Shown: positions 9,401 through 17,567 of the stretch, one piece after another
Numbering within the stretch: position 1 is the stretch's first letter
Layout: the number at the start of each line of letters is the position of its first letter
DNA from: Prevotella sp.
GTDB lineage: Bacteria > Bacteroidota > Bacteroidia > Bacteroidales > Bacteroidaceae
DNA: 34,422 nt
Direction: 5' to 3'
Assembly: GCA_018053665.1 (NCBI GenBank)
Contig: JAGPKZ010000002.1
Coordinates: 40,972 to 75,393, forward strand
The notes under the pieces: generated by a model
Database searches by the model: none
Told to the model about the DNA's origin: nothing
Seen by the model: the letters and a program-made list of their open reading frames with translations, nothing else
Program-made: the position numbers and the translations under genes

Positions 9401-9660
9401 CGTCAATGTTCATTTATGACAACTCTTATATAAAGTGCCGTGAGCTCACATTGAGTTACAATGTACCTCAACAATGGTTGAAGAAAGCTATCAATGGTTT
9501 AACGATATCTCTTGTGGCACGTAATCCGTTTATTGTATGGAAGAACATTCCAAACATTGACCCTGATTCAAACTATAACAACACCACTGGTATGGGACTT
9601 GAATATGGTTCTATGCCATCACGCAAGAGTTATGGTATCAGCGTTAACGTGAAATTCTAA
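6484..9660 (+). CDS. SusC-family TonB-dependent outer-membrane glycan transporter
   Basis: A 1058-residue outer-membrane transporter, usual length for SusC/RagA. Order: a signal peptide (about 1-28), a CarboxypepD_reg-like domain (about 38-112, starting NISGSVTDGSEPIIGASIVV), the DEVVVTALGIKR segment (about 115-126) typical of the family, a plug (about 130-255, including GSTRVILRGS, PLYVVDGVPL and the ASALYGSRASHGVI block), then the beta-barrel to a C-terminus ending in a strand with terminal Phe (VNVKF). It takes up oligosaccharides using proton-motive force relayed by TonB and is capped by the SusD encoded 37 bp downstream. The cargo is inferred to be beta-glucan oligosaccharides from the flanking GH16 and GH3. 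A TonB protein gene lies elsewhere in the window, at 18271. Confidence 0.95.
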   Translation: MKKSNRKLVHMLAIGLTLPLAGTIQMHAEPSITIVQQNQNISGSVTDGSEPIIGASIVVKGRGMGAITDADGHFSLDVKPGTLLEISYVGYKTITVKAGSNMKVVLAEDKKMIDEVVVTALGIKRDRKALGYGVGEVKGEELTKAKETNVINSLAGKIPGLIVSQTAGGASGSTRVILRGSTEMTGNNQPLYVVDGVPLDNTNYGSAGTSGGFDLGDGISSINPDDIETMSVLKGPAASALYGSRASHGVILITTKKAGKDKFSVEYNGSVTMDTQLAKWNDIQQTYGMGSNGTYSIDAVSNTNKSWGPKADALNSLKYFDGVQRPYMIIPNNTSDFFRPGFTATNTAIVGVNNGKTGMRFTYTDMRNKDIVPKTHMSRDIFNLRANTSVGNVDFDFSANYTREDVKNRPALGDSKSNIGKNLMTLATTYNQSWLRTYQDANGDYANWNGMDPYNVNPYWDVYKNSNDSKKDQFRLTGKLVWNIDKHLKLQTTMGADLNWFTFEDFKAPTTPGFEAGRMQDSNFRNRMYNFEALALYNNSWGDFDLNATLGGSIYKVNNLTTITTAQDMQIRDVKALMSFNEISLEQNTYRKQINSLYGSLNLGWKHLLYMDATLRGDQSSTLPTNNNVYVYPSFSGSFVFSELTKLGNLLPYGKLRMSWAQVGSDTDPYQLGLVYTKSKFTYPGYTIGYINNNTIPNKDLKPTRTNSFEIGIETKFLNNRMGLDITYYSQKSKNQIMGMASSWTSGYTYRLINAGEIDNKGLEIALNTRPIQTKDFSWDLNLNFSKNSNKVKRLVDDMDMFELEKASWLDVQVAAKVGENFGSIVGPDFKRNDAGQILINPSTGLPEYDKSNHVLGNASWKWTGGVTTTLTYKNLSLNAIFDVKVGADLYSMSARASYESGKAKQTLAGREDWYKSEEQRQEAGIAKGSESWKPTGGYIAPGVIDNGDGTYRKNDIYVNPEDYWMNVCRNAPSMFIYDNSYIKCRELTLSYNVPQQWLKKAINGLTISLVARNPFIVWKNIPNIDPDSNYNNTTGMGLEYGSMPSRKSYGISVNVKF

Positions 9661-9683
9661 TACAATAGGTCTTTTATAAAATA

Positions 9684-9689
9684 AAGGAG
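9684..9689 (+). promoter_or_regulatory. Shine-Dalgarno-like site before susD
   Basis: AAGGAG lies 8 bases before the ATG at 9698. Bacteroidota genes usually lack such sites, and the neighbouring PUL genes do not show one as good. It may raise SusD translation, but a chance match in purine-rich leader sequence cannot be excluded. Confidence 0.4.
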
Positions 9690-9697
9690 ATAAAGAA

Positions 9698-11371
9698 ATG
9701 AAAAATTATAAATCATATTTGATAATATTATTGGCTATCGTAGCTCCACTTATCACAGTCTCTTGTAGTGACAACTACATGAACGATATGAATACAGACC
9801 CATCAAAGGCTGCTACAATAGATCCAAACGCACAGCTCACCACTGCAGAATTGCAAACTTATGGAGACCTGAGCATGGTAGAAATATATCGTAATTATTT
9901 CTATGCTTTCTCACAGCAGTTGATGGGATGTTGGAACACCACCAACTATGGAGGACGACATACTGTTGACAACCAGGAAATGAGCCGCATGTGGACGACT
10001 CTCTATCCTAATGCGATAAAGAATCTTACAGATGGAGAGATTCGTACAAACGGTAATAATGCGAAGTCAAACGTTAACGCTGCAATGCGTGTGTATCGTG
10101 TTTACCTGATGTCTATAATAACAGATACCTATGGCAACGTACCTTATTCAGAGGCTGGACTTGGATTCTATGGAGGAATAACGAACCCTAAATATGACTT
10201 GCAAAAAGATATCTATGCTGATTTTTTCCAACAGCTTGATACTGCCACGACAATGCTTAATGCAGCCGGTGACAAGATTAGCGGTGACGTCATATATAAA
10301 GGTGATGTAGTTAAATGGAAAAAACTAGCCAATTCTCTTCGGTTACGTTTCGCAATGCGAATTTCTGACGTCGAACCTGACAAGGCTAAAACAGAATTCG
10401 TAAAGGCTCTTAATGCAGATGGTGGTATTATTGAGAACTCTGCCGATGACGCATTGATTAATTATATGTCTATCGCATTTAGTTTCGGTCAGGAAAGCTA
10501 TTCTGATTTCCGTGGAAACGCACTTTCAAAACTGCTTTTCGGTAATGACCCGACAAATAATCCTAGCTACATCTGCTCGACTCTTTTTAATCAACTAAAC
10601 AATAACAACGACCCAAGAACATTCAGTATGGCACGTTGCTATTATGACAAATTGATGAGCTCTACAGGAACTGAAAACCGTATTGATATCACTGACGAAG
10701 TTAAGACTAATAATAAGCTTACACCTAATATTCCAGGGGCATTCTCTTGGGAACCTTGGCCTACAGGATTCAAGAGTGATAAGTTAACCGAGATTGCAAA
10801 GAATAATCCTTCTGTTGATCCTAATGTGGCTCGTGAAGTTGAGCCTAAACTTGCCAACAACTTTCTGAAAAGCGACAATCCTGGTGTCATAATTACTTCA
10901 GCCGAAGTAGATTTTCTATTGGCTGAGGCTACACTAAAAGGATGGATAAGCAACAAGGGTACGGTTACCGAACTATACACAAAAGGTGTACGTGCAGCCA
11001 TGGATTTTCTTTCAGATAGTTATGGATGCGACAAGGTTTCTGATGCTGACTTCAATACATATATTGCCAACAACGATATCGGCCACACTGCAGAACAGGC
11101 TAAGGCTGCTATAAACACACAGGCTTGGATTTTACACTTCACAAATCCTGCTGAATGTTGGGCTAACGTGCGCCGTTCTGGTTATCCTGCAATGAAATCA
11201 CCTAAGGACTATGGATTCGGACAATACCTTACTGGTGGTGACGATATTCCAGTTCGCCTTTGTTATCCTGTTCTTGAATCTTCTTATAACAAGCAGGGCT
11301 ACAATGATGCTTTGCAGGTAATGGGAGGAAAAGATGATTGGCACACTCACGTATGGTGGGATGTAAAGTAA
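9698..11371 (+). CDS. SusD-like glycan-binding outer-membrane lipoprotein
   Basis: A 557-residue surface lipoprotein. The signal sequence ends in a lipobox with Cys23 (TVSC), followed by SDNYMNDMNTDPSKA. The early NTDP motif and the length point to the SusD-like_2 branch (nutrient-binding proteins of the SusD/RagB superfamily). Helical TPR-like stretches are visible, for example the region around NAAMRVYRVYLMSIITDTYGN (split here by a conserved turn) and VKWKKLANSLRLRFAMRI. Late in the protein come EVDFLLAEAT and the C-terminal CWANVRRSGYPA region, both characteristic of the family. SusD caps the SusC channel as a hinged lid and hands over oligosaccharides. It lies 37 bp after susC and 36 bp before the next lipoprotein gene, in one operon. 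Confidence 0.92.
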   Translation: MKNYKSYLIILLAIVAPLITVSCSDNYMNDMNTDPSKAATIDPNAQLTTAELQTYGDLSMVEIYRNYFYAFSQQLMGCWNTTNYGGRHTVDNQEMSRMWTTLYPNAIKNLTDGEIRTNGNNAKSNVNAAMRVYRVYLMSIITDTYGNVPYSEAGLGFYGGITNPKYDLQKDIYADFFQQLDTATTMLNAAGDKISGDVIYKGDVVKWKKLANSLRLRFAMRISDVEPDKAKTEFVKALNADGGIIENSADDALINYMSIAFSFGQESYSDFRGNALSKLLFGNDPTNNPSYICSTLFNQLNNNNDPRTFSMARCYYDKLMSSTGTENRIDITDEVKTNNKLTPNIPGAFSWEPWPTGFKSDKLTEIAKNNPSVDPNVAREVEPKLANNFLKSDNPGVIITSAEVDFLLAEATLKGWISNKGTVTELYTKGVRAAMDFLSDSYGCDKVSDADFNTYIANNDIGHTAEQAKAAINTQAWILHFTNPAECWANVRRSGYPAMKSPKDYGFGQYLTGGDDIPVRLCYPVLESSYNKQGYNDALQVMGGKDDWHTHVWWDVK

Positions 11372-11407
11372 TAGTAAGTTAAACAACGTGTTAAAATTTA
11401 GAATAAT

Positions 11408-12655
11408 ATGAAAAAGATATATTTTATGTTGTTGGCAGTTCTCACAATGGCGGTTACCGTTACTTCGTGCAGTGATGATGATCCCTATGCCACAGCTACA
11501 TCAAGTGATAATCCACACATTCTGGATCCTGTATTTCCAAATAGGGTTAATGGCGAACTCCCAGTGATTTCGGAATTCAATCGTGACGGTAGTTTCTCTA
11601 TGACGGTTACCGTAACACCTGCAGAGTTCACCACAGTTAAATGGAACTTTGACGGACAAGAATCCCATACTGGTATGGCTATAGATACAACTCTTCTTGC
11701 TGGAACTTACGACGTTAAGGTCATTGCAACTACCGTTGAAGGCAAGTCTACATTCCGTGAGGGATTGGTAAATGTAAAACCACTAGACACCGACCCATAT
11801 ACATCAACCGTTGGTGTAGAACGTATCGTGGCTTCCGGTGGAAGTGCAACCCTTTTCGGAGGAAAGCTTACTGACATCAAGAGTCTTGTAATTGGTGGTG
11901 TTACCGTTGACGCACAACCTTCTTCTGACGGAAGTTCATTAAAATACACGGTCCCGACATCTCTTGCCGATAGCAGCTATCGTGTGGCAATGGTGACTTC
12001 TGACGGTAAAATGTATGGTGCCAATAAGATAACGATTAGCAAACAGACTATGGTTGTTGACGCAGCTATACGTTCAGGTGTTAAGGCCCCTGTCACTATA
12101 AACGGTATCAATATGGAGAATGTGGCTTCTATAACAATAAACGGTAAGGCTATTACTGATTTTGTAGCACAGACTGCGACATCTGTAACATTCACCTGTC
12201 CAGACCTTGAAGCTGGAGATTATGTAATGACTGCAAAAACAAAAGCTGGTGATGACGTAAAGTTCTACGTAAACAATACTTTTGTTGCTACTGGCAATCT
12301 CACAGTTACCTCAGAAAAGACTTTATGGGAAGGTCACAGTTATGTTTCATGGGAACTTCCAGATGGAGATCCAAACAAAATTTTCCAAAGTACGGTATCT
12401 TCTATGTTCAATAATGTAAATGTCGGTACACATGTCAGAGTTTACTATTCTCTTAAGTCGGGCGATTCTTATCATCAGATCCAACTTATGACTCCGTCGT
12501 GGACATTATTGTCTGTTGGTACGAAGAGAGACATTGCAGCTGACGGTGTTTGGGAATTTGTACTCAACGAAGACGACCGCAACCTTATCATCAATCAGGG
12601 TGCATTGGCTATCGCTGGTCATGGATTTTATGTAGACAGAGTTACTGTAGAATAA
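11408..12655 (+). CDS. Surface glycan-binding lipoprotein (SGBP-B type)
   Basis: A 415-residue lipoprotein with lipobox Cys21 (TVTSC), followed by acidic SDDDP, fitting surface export. Four beta domains can be made out: a PKD-like domain (about 50-127, with VKWNFDGQ and AGTYDVKVIAT), two IPT/TIG-like domains (about 131-212 and 215-292, each with a GG or ING strand and a YTVP or FTCP strand), and a C-terminal sandwich (about 300-415). The last begins TLWEGHSYVSWELPDGD and contains SWTLL, with exposed aromatics suited to glucan binding. The position just after susD is where SGBP-B proteins sit in characterised mixed-linkage-glucan and laminarin loci. This class diverges fast in sequence, so the assignment rests on architecture and position. 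It probably holds long glucan at the cell surface for GH16 and SusCD. Confidence 0.8.
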   Translation: MKKIYFMLLAVLTMAVTVTSCSDDDPYATATSSDNPHILDPVFPNRVNGELPVISEFNRDGSFSMTVTVTPAEFTTVKWNFDGQESHTGMAIDTTLLAGTYDVKVIATTVEGKSTFREGLVNVKPLDTDPYTSTVGVERIVASGGSATLFGGKLTDIKSLVIGGVTVDAQPSSDGSSLKYTVPTSLADSSYRVAMVTSDGKMYGANKITISKQTMVVDAAIRSGVKAPVTINGINMENVASITINGKAITDFVAQTATSVTFTCPDLEAGDYVMTAKTKAGDDVKFYVNNTFVATGNLTVTSEKTLWEGHSYVSWELPDGDPNKIFQSTVSSMFNNVNVGTHVRVYYSLKSGDSYHQIQLMTPSWTLLSVGTKRDIAADGVWEFVLNEDDRNLIINQGALAIAGHGFYVDRVTVE

Positions 12656-12678
12656 ACATATACGCATATAAAGTAAAT

Positions 12679-15006
12679 ATGTTATTTAAAAATAAATTAG
12701 CAATACTACCGGTAATTTTAATGGCTGCTTGTAAAATACAAGCAGCCGTACCGGTAATAAAAGAAGATGTGAAACTAGAACAAAAAGTCAATCATACACT
12801 CAGCAAGATGACTACCGACGAAAAGGTAGGACAGATGATGGAAGTAGTTGTTGACCTTTTGGGTAATAATGACAAAAACGGAGTATTCCATATTAACTTA
12901 GCTAAGGCTGATAGTATATTCAATCGCTACAAGATAGGATCTATACTGAATGCCCCAAATACGATAGCTCCAACAGCTAAGCTTTGGGAAAAGTATTTGT
13001 CTGACATTCAGAAAATATCAATTAAGCGTATAGGCATACCATGCATTTACGGTCTAGACCAGAATCATGGTTCTACATATACGCAAGATGGAACTCTTTT
13101 CCCTCAAAACATAAATGTAGCAGCAACATTTAACAGAGATCTTGCACGTCGTTGCGCTGAAGCTACAGCCTATGAAACACGTGCGGTAAGTGTACCTTGG
13201 AGTTACAGTCCTACTGTTGACTTAGGACGTGATCCGCGTTGGCCTAGGATATGGGAAAATTTTGGTGAAGACTGTTTCCTTAATTCAGAAATGGCTAAAA
13301 CTATGGTTTTAGGATTTCAAGGAAATAATCCCAATAATATAGATAACCAACATATTGCGGTATCTCTTAAACATTATCTTGGATATAGCGTTCCTTGGAC
13401 TGGAAAGGACAGAACACCAGCATATATTTCTCCGGCAGACTTACGTGAAAAATTCTTTGCGCCGTTTCTTGCTGGTATTAATAATGGAGCACTTTCAGTA
13501 ATGGTTAATTCTGCATCCGTAAATGGGATGCCTGTTCATGCCAATCATGAATTGCTTACTACATGGTTGAAAGATCAAACTGGTTGGGACGGTGTACTTG
13601 TTACAGACTGGGCAGATATAAATAATCTTTATACCCGCGAAATGGTTGCCAAAGACAAGAAAGACGCATTGCGAATTGCCATAAACGCCGGTATTGACAT
13701 GATAATGGAACCATACGATCCTACCACATGTGATCTTATTAAACAATTAGTATTGGATGGTAGCATTTCTATGAATAGAATTGACGATGCTGTAAAACGT
13801 GTACTTCGTATGAAATATCGTTTGGGACTATTTGATAATCCTACACAGAAACTTTCTGATTATCCTAAGTTTGGAGGTAACGAATTCGCTAAACTGAGTT
13901 TAGAAGGAGCAACAGAAAGTATAATCCTTCTAAAAAATGAGAATGGTATACTGCCATTGAAAAAAGGACAGAAAATACTACTTACAGGACCTAATGCTAA
14001 TCAAATGCGCTGTCTTGATGGTGGTTGGAGTTATACATGGCAAGGAAACTTGACAGATAAATTCGCAGGAAAATATAATACTATATATGAGGCTTTCTGC
14101 AATAAATATGGAAAGGATAATGTAAAACTTTGCCAAGGTGTAACATACAACGAGCAAGGAAAGTATTATGAAGAGAATGTTTCTGATATTGAGGCTGTAG
14201 TAAATGCGGCGTCATCTGCAGATGTCATAGTGGCTTGTATTGGTGAGAATTCATATACAGAAACTCCAGGTAATCTCACTGATCTTTCATTATCGGTGAA
14301 TCAAAGGAATCTTGTAAAAAGACTTTCAGAGACTGGCAAACCGATACTTCTTGTTCTCAACGAAGGTCGCCCACGTATCATTTCGGATATAGTGCCATTG
14401 GCAAATGGTGTTGTAGATATAATGCTTCCAGGAAATTATGGAGCCGATGCTTTAGTAAGTTTATTATCTGGAGACAGTAATTTTTCAGGTAAACTTCCAT
14501 ATACCTACCCTAGTGAAATAAATTCACTTGCTAATTATGATTTTAAGAAAAGTCAGGAAGTTTCAACTATGGAAGGTGCGTATGATTATAATGCTAAGAT
14601 AACTCAACAATGGCCATTTGGTTATGGAAAAAGTTATACTGAGTATAAATATAGTAATTTACGAATCAGCAAAACACATTTTCTGAAAGATGACACTCTT
14701 GATGTTTCTGTTGATGTGAAGAATATTGGTAGTACATTTGGAAAAGAGAGTATTCTTCTTTATAGTTCAGACCTCATTGCATCAATGACTCCTGATGGGC
14801 GCAGACTTCGTGGCTTTGAAAAAATCGGACTGCAACCTGGGGAAACTAAAACTGTAACAATACGCCTTCCAGCAAATGATTTGGCATTTGTTGGATACGA
14901 TGGTAAATGGATTCTTGAAGAGGGAGATTTTAATCTTATGATAGATAATCTAACTGCCAAGATAACATGTGATGGGACATATAAATGGGACTCGGCTAAT
15001 AAATAG
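12679..15006 (+). CDS. GH3 beta-glucosidase / beta-glucan exohydrolase
   Basis: A 775-residue exo-acting glycoside hydrolase family 3 enzyme that removes glucose from non-reducing ends. ATG 12679 is chosen over an upstream in-frame start inside the previous gene because it gives a signal peptide (LAILPVILMAACKIQA). Whether this is cleaved as a normal signal or lipidated at the Cys is unclear. The N-terminal barrel (about 40-400) has GLDQNHG, DLGRDPRWPRIWENFGED, KHYLGY and VLVTDWAD with nucleophile D310. The second domain (about 410-640) holds IGENSYTETPG; by analogy with the TETxGD motif of plant beta-glucan exohydrolases, E528 is the likely acid/base. A fibronectin-III-like domain ends the protein (about 670-775). 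It is the last gene of the operon, 23 bp after the SGBP. It should finish digestion of imported oligosaccharides in the periplasm. Confidence 0.93.
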   Translation: MLFKNKLAILPVILMAACKIQAAVPVIKEDVKLEQKVNHTLSKMTTDEKVGQMMEVVVDLLGNNDKNGVFHINLAKADSIFNRYKIGSILNAPNTIAPTAKLWEKYLSDIQKISIKRIGIPCIYGLDQNHGSTYTQDGTLFPQNINVAATFNRDLARRCAEATAYETRAVSVPWSYSPTVDLGRDPRWPRIWENFGEDCFLNSEMAKTMVLGFQGNNPNNIDNQHIAVSLKHYLGYSVPWTGKDRTPAYISPADLREKFFAPFLAGINNGALSVMVNSASVNGMPVHANHELLTTWLKDQTGWDGVLVTDWADINNLYTREMVAKDKKDALRIAINAGIDMIMEPYDPTTCDLIKQLVLDGSISMNRIDDAVKRVLRMKYRLGLFDNPTQKLSDYPKFGGNEFAKLSLEGATESIILLKNENGILPLKKGQKILLTGPNANQMRCLDGGWSYTWQGNLTDKFAGKYNTIYEAFCNKYGKDNVKLCQGVTYNEQGKYYEENVSDIEAVVNAASSADVIVACIGENSYTETPGNLTDLSLSVNQRNLVKRLSETGKPILLVLNEGRPRIISDIVPLANGVVDIMLPGNYGADALVSLLSGDSNFSGKLPYTYPSEINSLANYDFKKSQEVSTMEGAYDYNAKITQQWPFGYGKSYTEYKYSNLRISKTHFLKDDTLDVSVDVKNIGSTFGKESILLYSSDLIASMTPDGRRLRGFEKIGLQPGETKTVTIRLPANDLAFVGYDGKWILEEGDFNLMIDNLTAKITCDGTYKWDSANK

Positions 15007-15060
15007 TTGCTATTGGTTAATAGTTTTAGTTTATCTAAAGTTATTTACCTTATAAACAAC

Positions 15061-15098
15061 AGTCCGCTGTTGCATAAATGCAACAACGGACTTCTTTA
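15061..15098 (+). terminator. Terminator after the PUL operon
   Basis: A 15-bp stem with one mismatch (arms 15061-15075 and 15078-15092), a 2-base loop, then TTCTTT. It starts 55 bp after the GH3 stop. The convergent icd gene ends at 15131, so the same hairpin may also stop transcription from that side, although the T-run there is weaker. Confidence 0.7.
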
Positions 15099-15130
15099 TA
15101 TAAATTCTAAAGTTAAAGATCTTTTATTAA

Positions 15131-16345
15131 TCAGTTACTAAGACTTCTCTCCAGATTTTTTCTTATTGCAGCAATAAACTCATCACTGTTGGCTTGCGTT
15201 GTCTCAACACCTTCCATAAGATTTACTAAGTCTTTTGTAGCTATTCCTGAATTAAGTGTGTCAAGACATGCCTGTTCTAGTTTGTCACCAAACTCAACCA
15301 ACTCGTTGATGTTATCTAATTCGCCTCTCTTTCTGAGAGCACCGCTCCAAGCAAATATCGTTGCCATAGGGTTGGTACTTGTCTCCTCGCCTTTCAAGTA
15401 TTTATAATAGTGCCTTGTCACTGTTCCGTGAGCAGCCTCGTATTCATATTTGCCATCAGGAGAAACTAATACCGAGGTCATCATTGCAAGCGAACCAAAC
15501 GCTGTTGACAGCATGTCGCTCATCACGTCTCCGTCATAGTTCTTGCATGCCCATATAAATCCGCCCTTACTACGTATTACTCGTGCAACAGCATCATCAA
15601 TAAGTGTGTAGAAATATTCAATTCCAAGTTTTTCAAACTCTTGCTTATAGTCTTTCTCATACACTTCCTCAAATATTTGTCTGAACTGCGCGTCATAAGT
15701 TTTACTGATAGTATCTTTTGTAGCAAACCACAAATCTTGTTTTGTATCTATGGCGAATTTAAAACAACTGTGCGCAAAAGAGTTTATACTCTTATCAGTG
15801 TTGTGCATTCCCTGAATAACTCCAGCACCATCAAAGTTATGGATTTCTATCTCCTGCTTATTTCCACTTTTACCTTCAAACACTAGTTTTGCCACTCCTG
15901 GTTCATTAGCACGAATCTCAACACTCTTATAGACATCACCATAGGCGTGACGAGCTATTGTTATTGGCTGTTCCCAATTCTTCACAACTGGATGAATTGA
16001 CGGGATAGTTATTGGAGCGCGGAATACAGTTCCGTCCATAATGCTACGTATAGTGCCGTTAGGACTTTTCCACATCTTGTGCAGATGATATTCGTCCATT
16101 CGTTTGGCATTTGGAGTTATTGTTGCACATTTCACAGCCACGCCGTATTTGCGTGTTGCATTAGCTGAGTCTATAGTCACTTGGTCACTAGTATTATCAC
16201 GGTTAGGGAGTCCTAGATCGTAGTATTCTGACTTCAGGTCTACAAATGGAAGTATCAGTTCATCCTTAATCATCTTCCAAAGAATACGTGTCATCTCATC
16301 ACCGTCCATCTCCACTAGTGGTGTGGTCATTTTAATCTTTTCCAT
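15131..16345 (-). CDS. icd: NADP-dependent isocitrate dehydrogenase
   Basis: A 404-residue cytosolic enzyme converting isocitrate to 2-oxoglutarate and CO2 with reduction of NADP+. It belongs to the type found also in eukaryotes (about 400-415 residues) rather than the E. coli type: it starts [20 protein letters not shown] and has [25 protein letters not shown] (split by the family insertion pattern), with substrate-binding residues in [25 protein letters not shown] and NYDGDVMSD provide metal-binding aspartates. [17 protein letters not shown] and [11 protein letters not shown] are the cofactor loop. The gene is single, convergent with the PUL, with its own promoter. In an anaerobe it mainly supplies 2-oxoglutarate and NADPH for glutamate synthesis. 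Confidence 0.96.
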   Translation of the reverse strand: MEKIKMTTPLVEMDGDEMTRILWKMIKDELILPFVDLKSEYYDLGLPNRDNTSDQVTIDSANATRKYGVAVKCATITPNAKRMDEYHLHKMWKSPNGTIRSIMDGTVFRAPITIPSIHPVVKNWEQPITIARHAYGDVYKSVEIRANEPGVAKLVFEGKSGNKQEIEIHNFDGAGVIQGMHNTDKSINSFAHSCFKFAIDTKQDLWFATKDTISKTYDAQFRQIFEEVYEKDYKQEFEKLGIEYFYTLIDDAVARVIRSKGGFIWACKNYDGDVMSDMLSTAFGSLAMMTSVLVSPDGKYEYEAAHGTVTRHYYKYLKGEETSTNPMATIFAWSGALRKRGELDNINELVEFGDKLEQACLDTLNSGIATKDLVNLMEGVETTQANSDEFIAAIRKNLERSLSN

Positions 16346-16376
16346 AAAAGCTATACTTAATTATCAATAGTGCTTG

Positions 16377-16384
16377 CAAATATA
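16377..16384 (-). promoter_or_regulatory. -7 element for icd
   Basis: On the minus strand it reads TATATTTG, matching TAnnTTTG, about 30 bp upstream of the icd ATG. A clear -33 TTG is not seen at the expected spacing. Confidence 0.5.
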
Positions 16385-16474
16385 GAAAAAAGATTCCAGA
16401 TTAACGAAAAAAGCTAACGAATAGTTGTTAATTGATAGCTTTTACATTAAATATGCTATCCTCACAAAAATGAA

Positions 16475-16520
16475 AACAAAAAAATGGCGCAGAACTCATT
16501 TTACTGAGTCCTACGCCATT
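16475..16520 (-). terminator. Terminator after the OmpA-like gene
   Basis: Read on the minus strand, arms 16520-16505 and 16498-16483 form a 16-bp stem in which the two non-Watson-Crick pairs are G-U, with a 6-base loop. A T-rich run follows (A-run on the plus strand at about 16475-16484). It starts 28 bp after the stop codon. On the plus strand the same positions would be A-C mismatches, so the hairpin is built for the minus-strand transcript. Confidence 0.8.
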
Positions 16521-16548
16521 CATATAATCTTCTTACCTTTTAATATTC

Positions 16549-17400
16549 TTATTTATCTTCAGGAGCCTTATCTATCAAGTCCATAAACTGGTCAAGCTTT
16601 GGAGTGATGATAATCTGTGTACGGCGATTGCGCTGCTTTCCGATTTCAGTATCGTTGGTAGCAATAGGATTGTATTCACCGCGTCCACCTGCTGTAAGAC
16701 GTTTTGGATCTACTCCGTAATGATCTTGCAGATACTTAACGACACTAGATGCACGAAGTGCAGAAAGGTCCCAGTTGTTACGAATATTCTTCATACTCGA
16801 AGCCATTGTGTTTACAGTCACATTGTCGGTGTTACCCTCTATCAGGACATCATAGTCTTTATAGTCCATGATAATCTTAGCAATCTTGCTCAGTGTCTCG
16901 GCAGCACGGTCGTTGATTTCATAACTTCCGCTCTTGTATAGCATGTTATCAGCAAGTGATATATATACCACACCCTTAAGAACCTGAACATCTACTTCCT
17001 TCATTTCGTCCTTGCTTAGAGAACGTGTAAGGTTGTTTGTAAGTACCATGTTAAGAGAATCACTCTTGCTCTTCACCTCAACCAGATGACGAATGTAAAG
17101 GTTGCTTTCATTTATCTGATCAACAAGTTTTGAAATGTTGATATTGTTTGAGTTTGCATTTGTTAAACTCTTGTCCAAAGAATTCTGCAAATATGCATAG
17201 TCCTTCTTCTGCTGTGCCAGTTGGTCTTCAAGGCTAGCTACACGGACTTTACTTGCAGCAAGTTGCTCCTTTGAATCCTGATAATTAGAAGCCAGTTCCT
17301 TATTTTCTGTCTGGCAATTCAGCAATTCCTTTTTGCTTGCACAACTGCTTATTAACAATGTTCCAGCTATAAGCGTTAACATCAATACATTTTTCTTCAT
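16549..17400 (-). CDS. OmpA-family peptidoglycan-binding lipoprotein
   Basis: A 283-residue outer-membrane lipoprotein. The start at 17400 (MKKNVLMLTLIAG) is chosen over one 17 codons upstream because it gives a normal lipoprotein signal with Cys20 in ISSCAS. Residues about 25-120 are Gln, Lys, Glu and Leu-rich and look coiled-coil. The C-terminal OmpA domain (about 145-270) has the VLIEGNTDN strand. It also has WDLSALRASSVVKYL and RNRRTQI, with the Asp and Arg that bind diaminopimelate in this family. Unlike OmpA it has no barrel. It probably tethers the outer membrane to the wall through the coiled coil. It has its own promoter and terminator, so it is a single-gene unit. Confidence 0.9.
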   Translation of the reverse strand: MKKNVLMLTLIAGTLLISSCASKKELLNCQTENKELASNYQDSKEQLAASKVRVASLEDQLAQQKKDYAYLQNSLDKSLTNANSNNINISKLVDQINESNLYIRHLVEVKSKSDSLNMVLTNNLTRSLSKDEMKEVDVQVLKGVVYISLADNMLYKSGSYEINDRAAETLSKIAKIIMDYKDYDVLIEGNTDNVTVNTMASSMKNIRNNWDLSALRASSVVKYLQDHYGVDPKRLTAGGRGEYNPIATNDTEIGKQRNRRTQIIITPKLDQFMDLIDKAPEDK

Positions 17401-17429
17401 ATCTATAAATTTTAAGTTCTTTATGATTG

Positions 17430-17458
17430 CAAATTTAATTATTAGACGCATAAAACAA
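17430..17458 (-). promoter_or_regulatory. Promoter of the OmpA-like gene
   Basis: On the minus strand TTG (17458-17456), an 18-bp spacer and TAAATTTG (17437-17430) match the Bacteroidota -33/-7 arrangement well. The -7 lies about 30 bp upstream of ATG 17400, which also supports that start, because the longer ORF start at 17451 lies inside this promoter. Confidence 0.65.
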
Positions 17459-17567
17459 TAAAATGTTTACTCCCTTTATAATATTTTAAATTATTAGTGA
17501 TTATTTTAAGACAGCTTACCTGCTTTTTCATCGTTTTTTTGCATTTAAATATAAGTCATCAATCTTC

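Noticed and set aside
12550-12678. N-terminal extension of the GH3 protein
   Set aside because: The extension lies in another frame of the SGBP gene and puts non-signal sequence in front of a good signal peptide. ATG 12679 is better.
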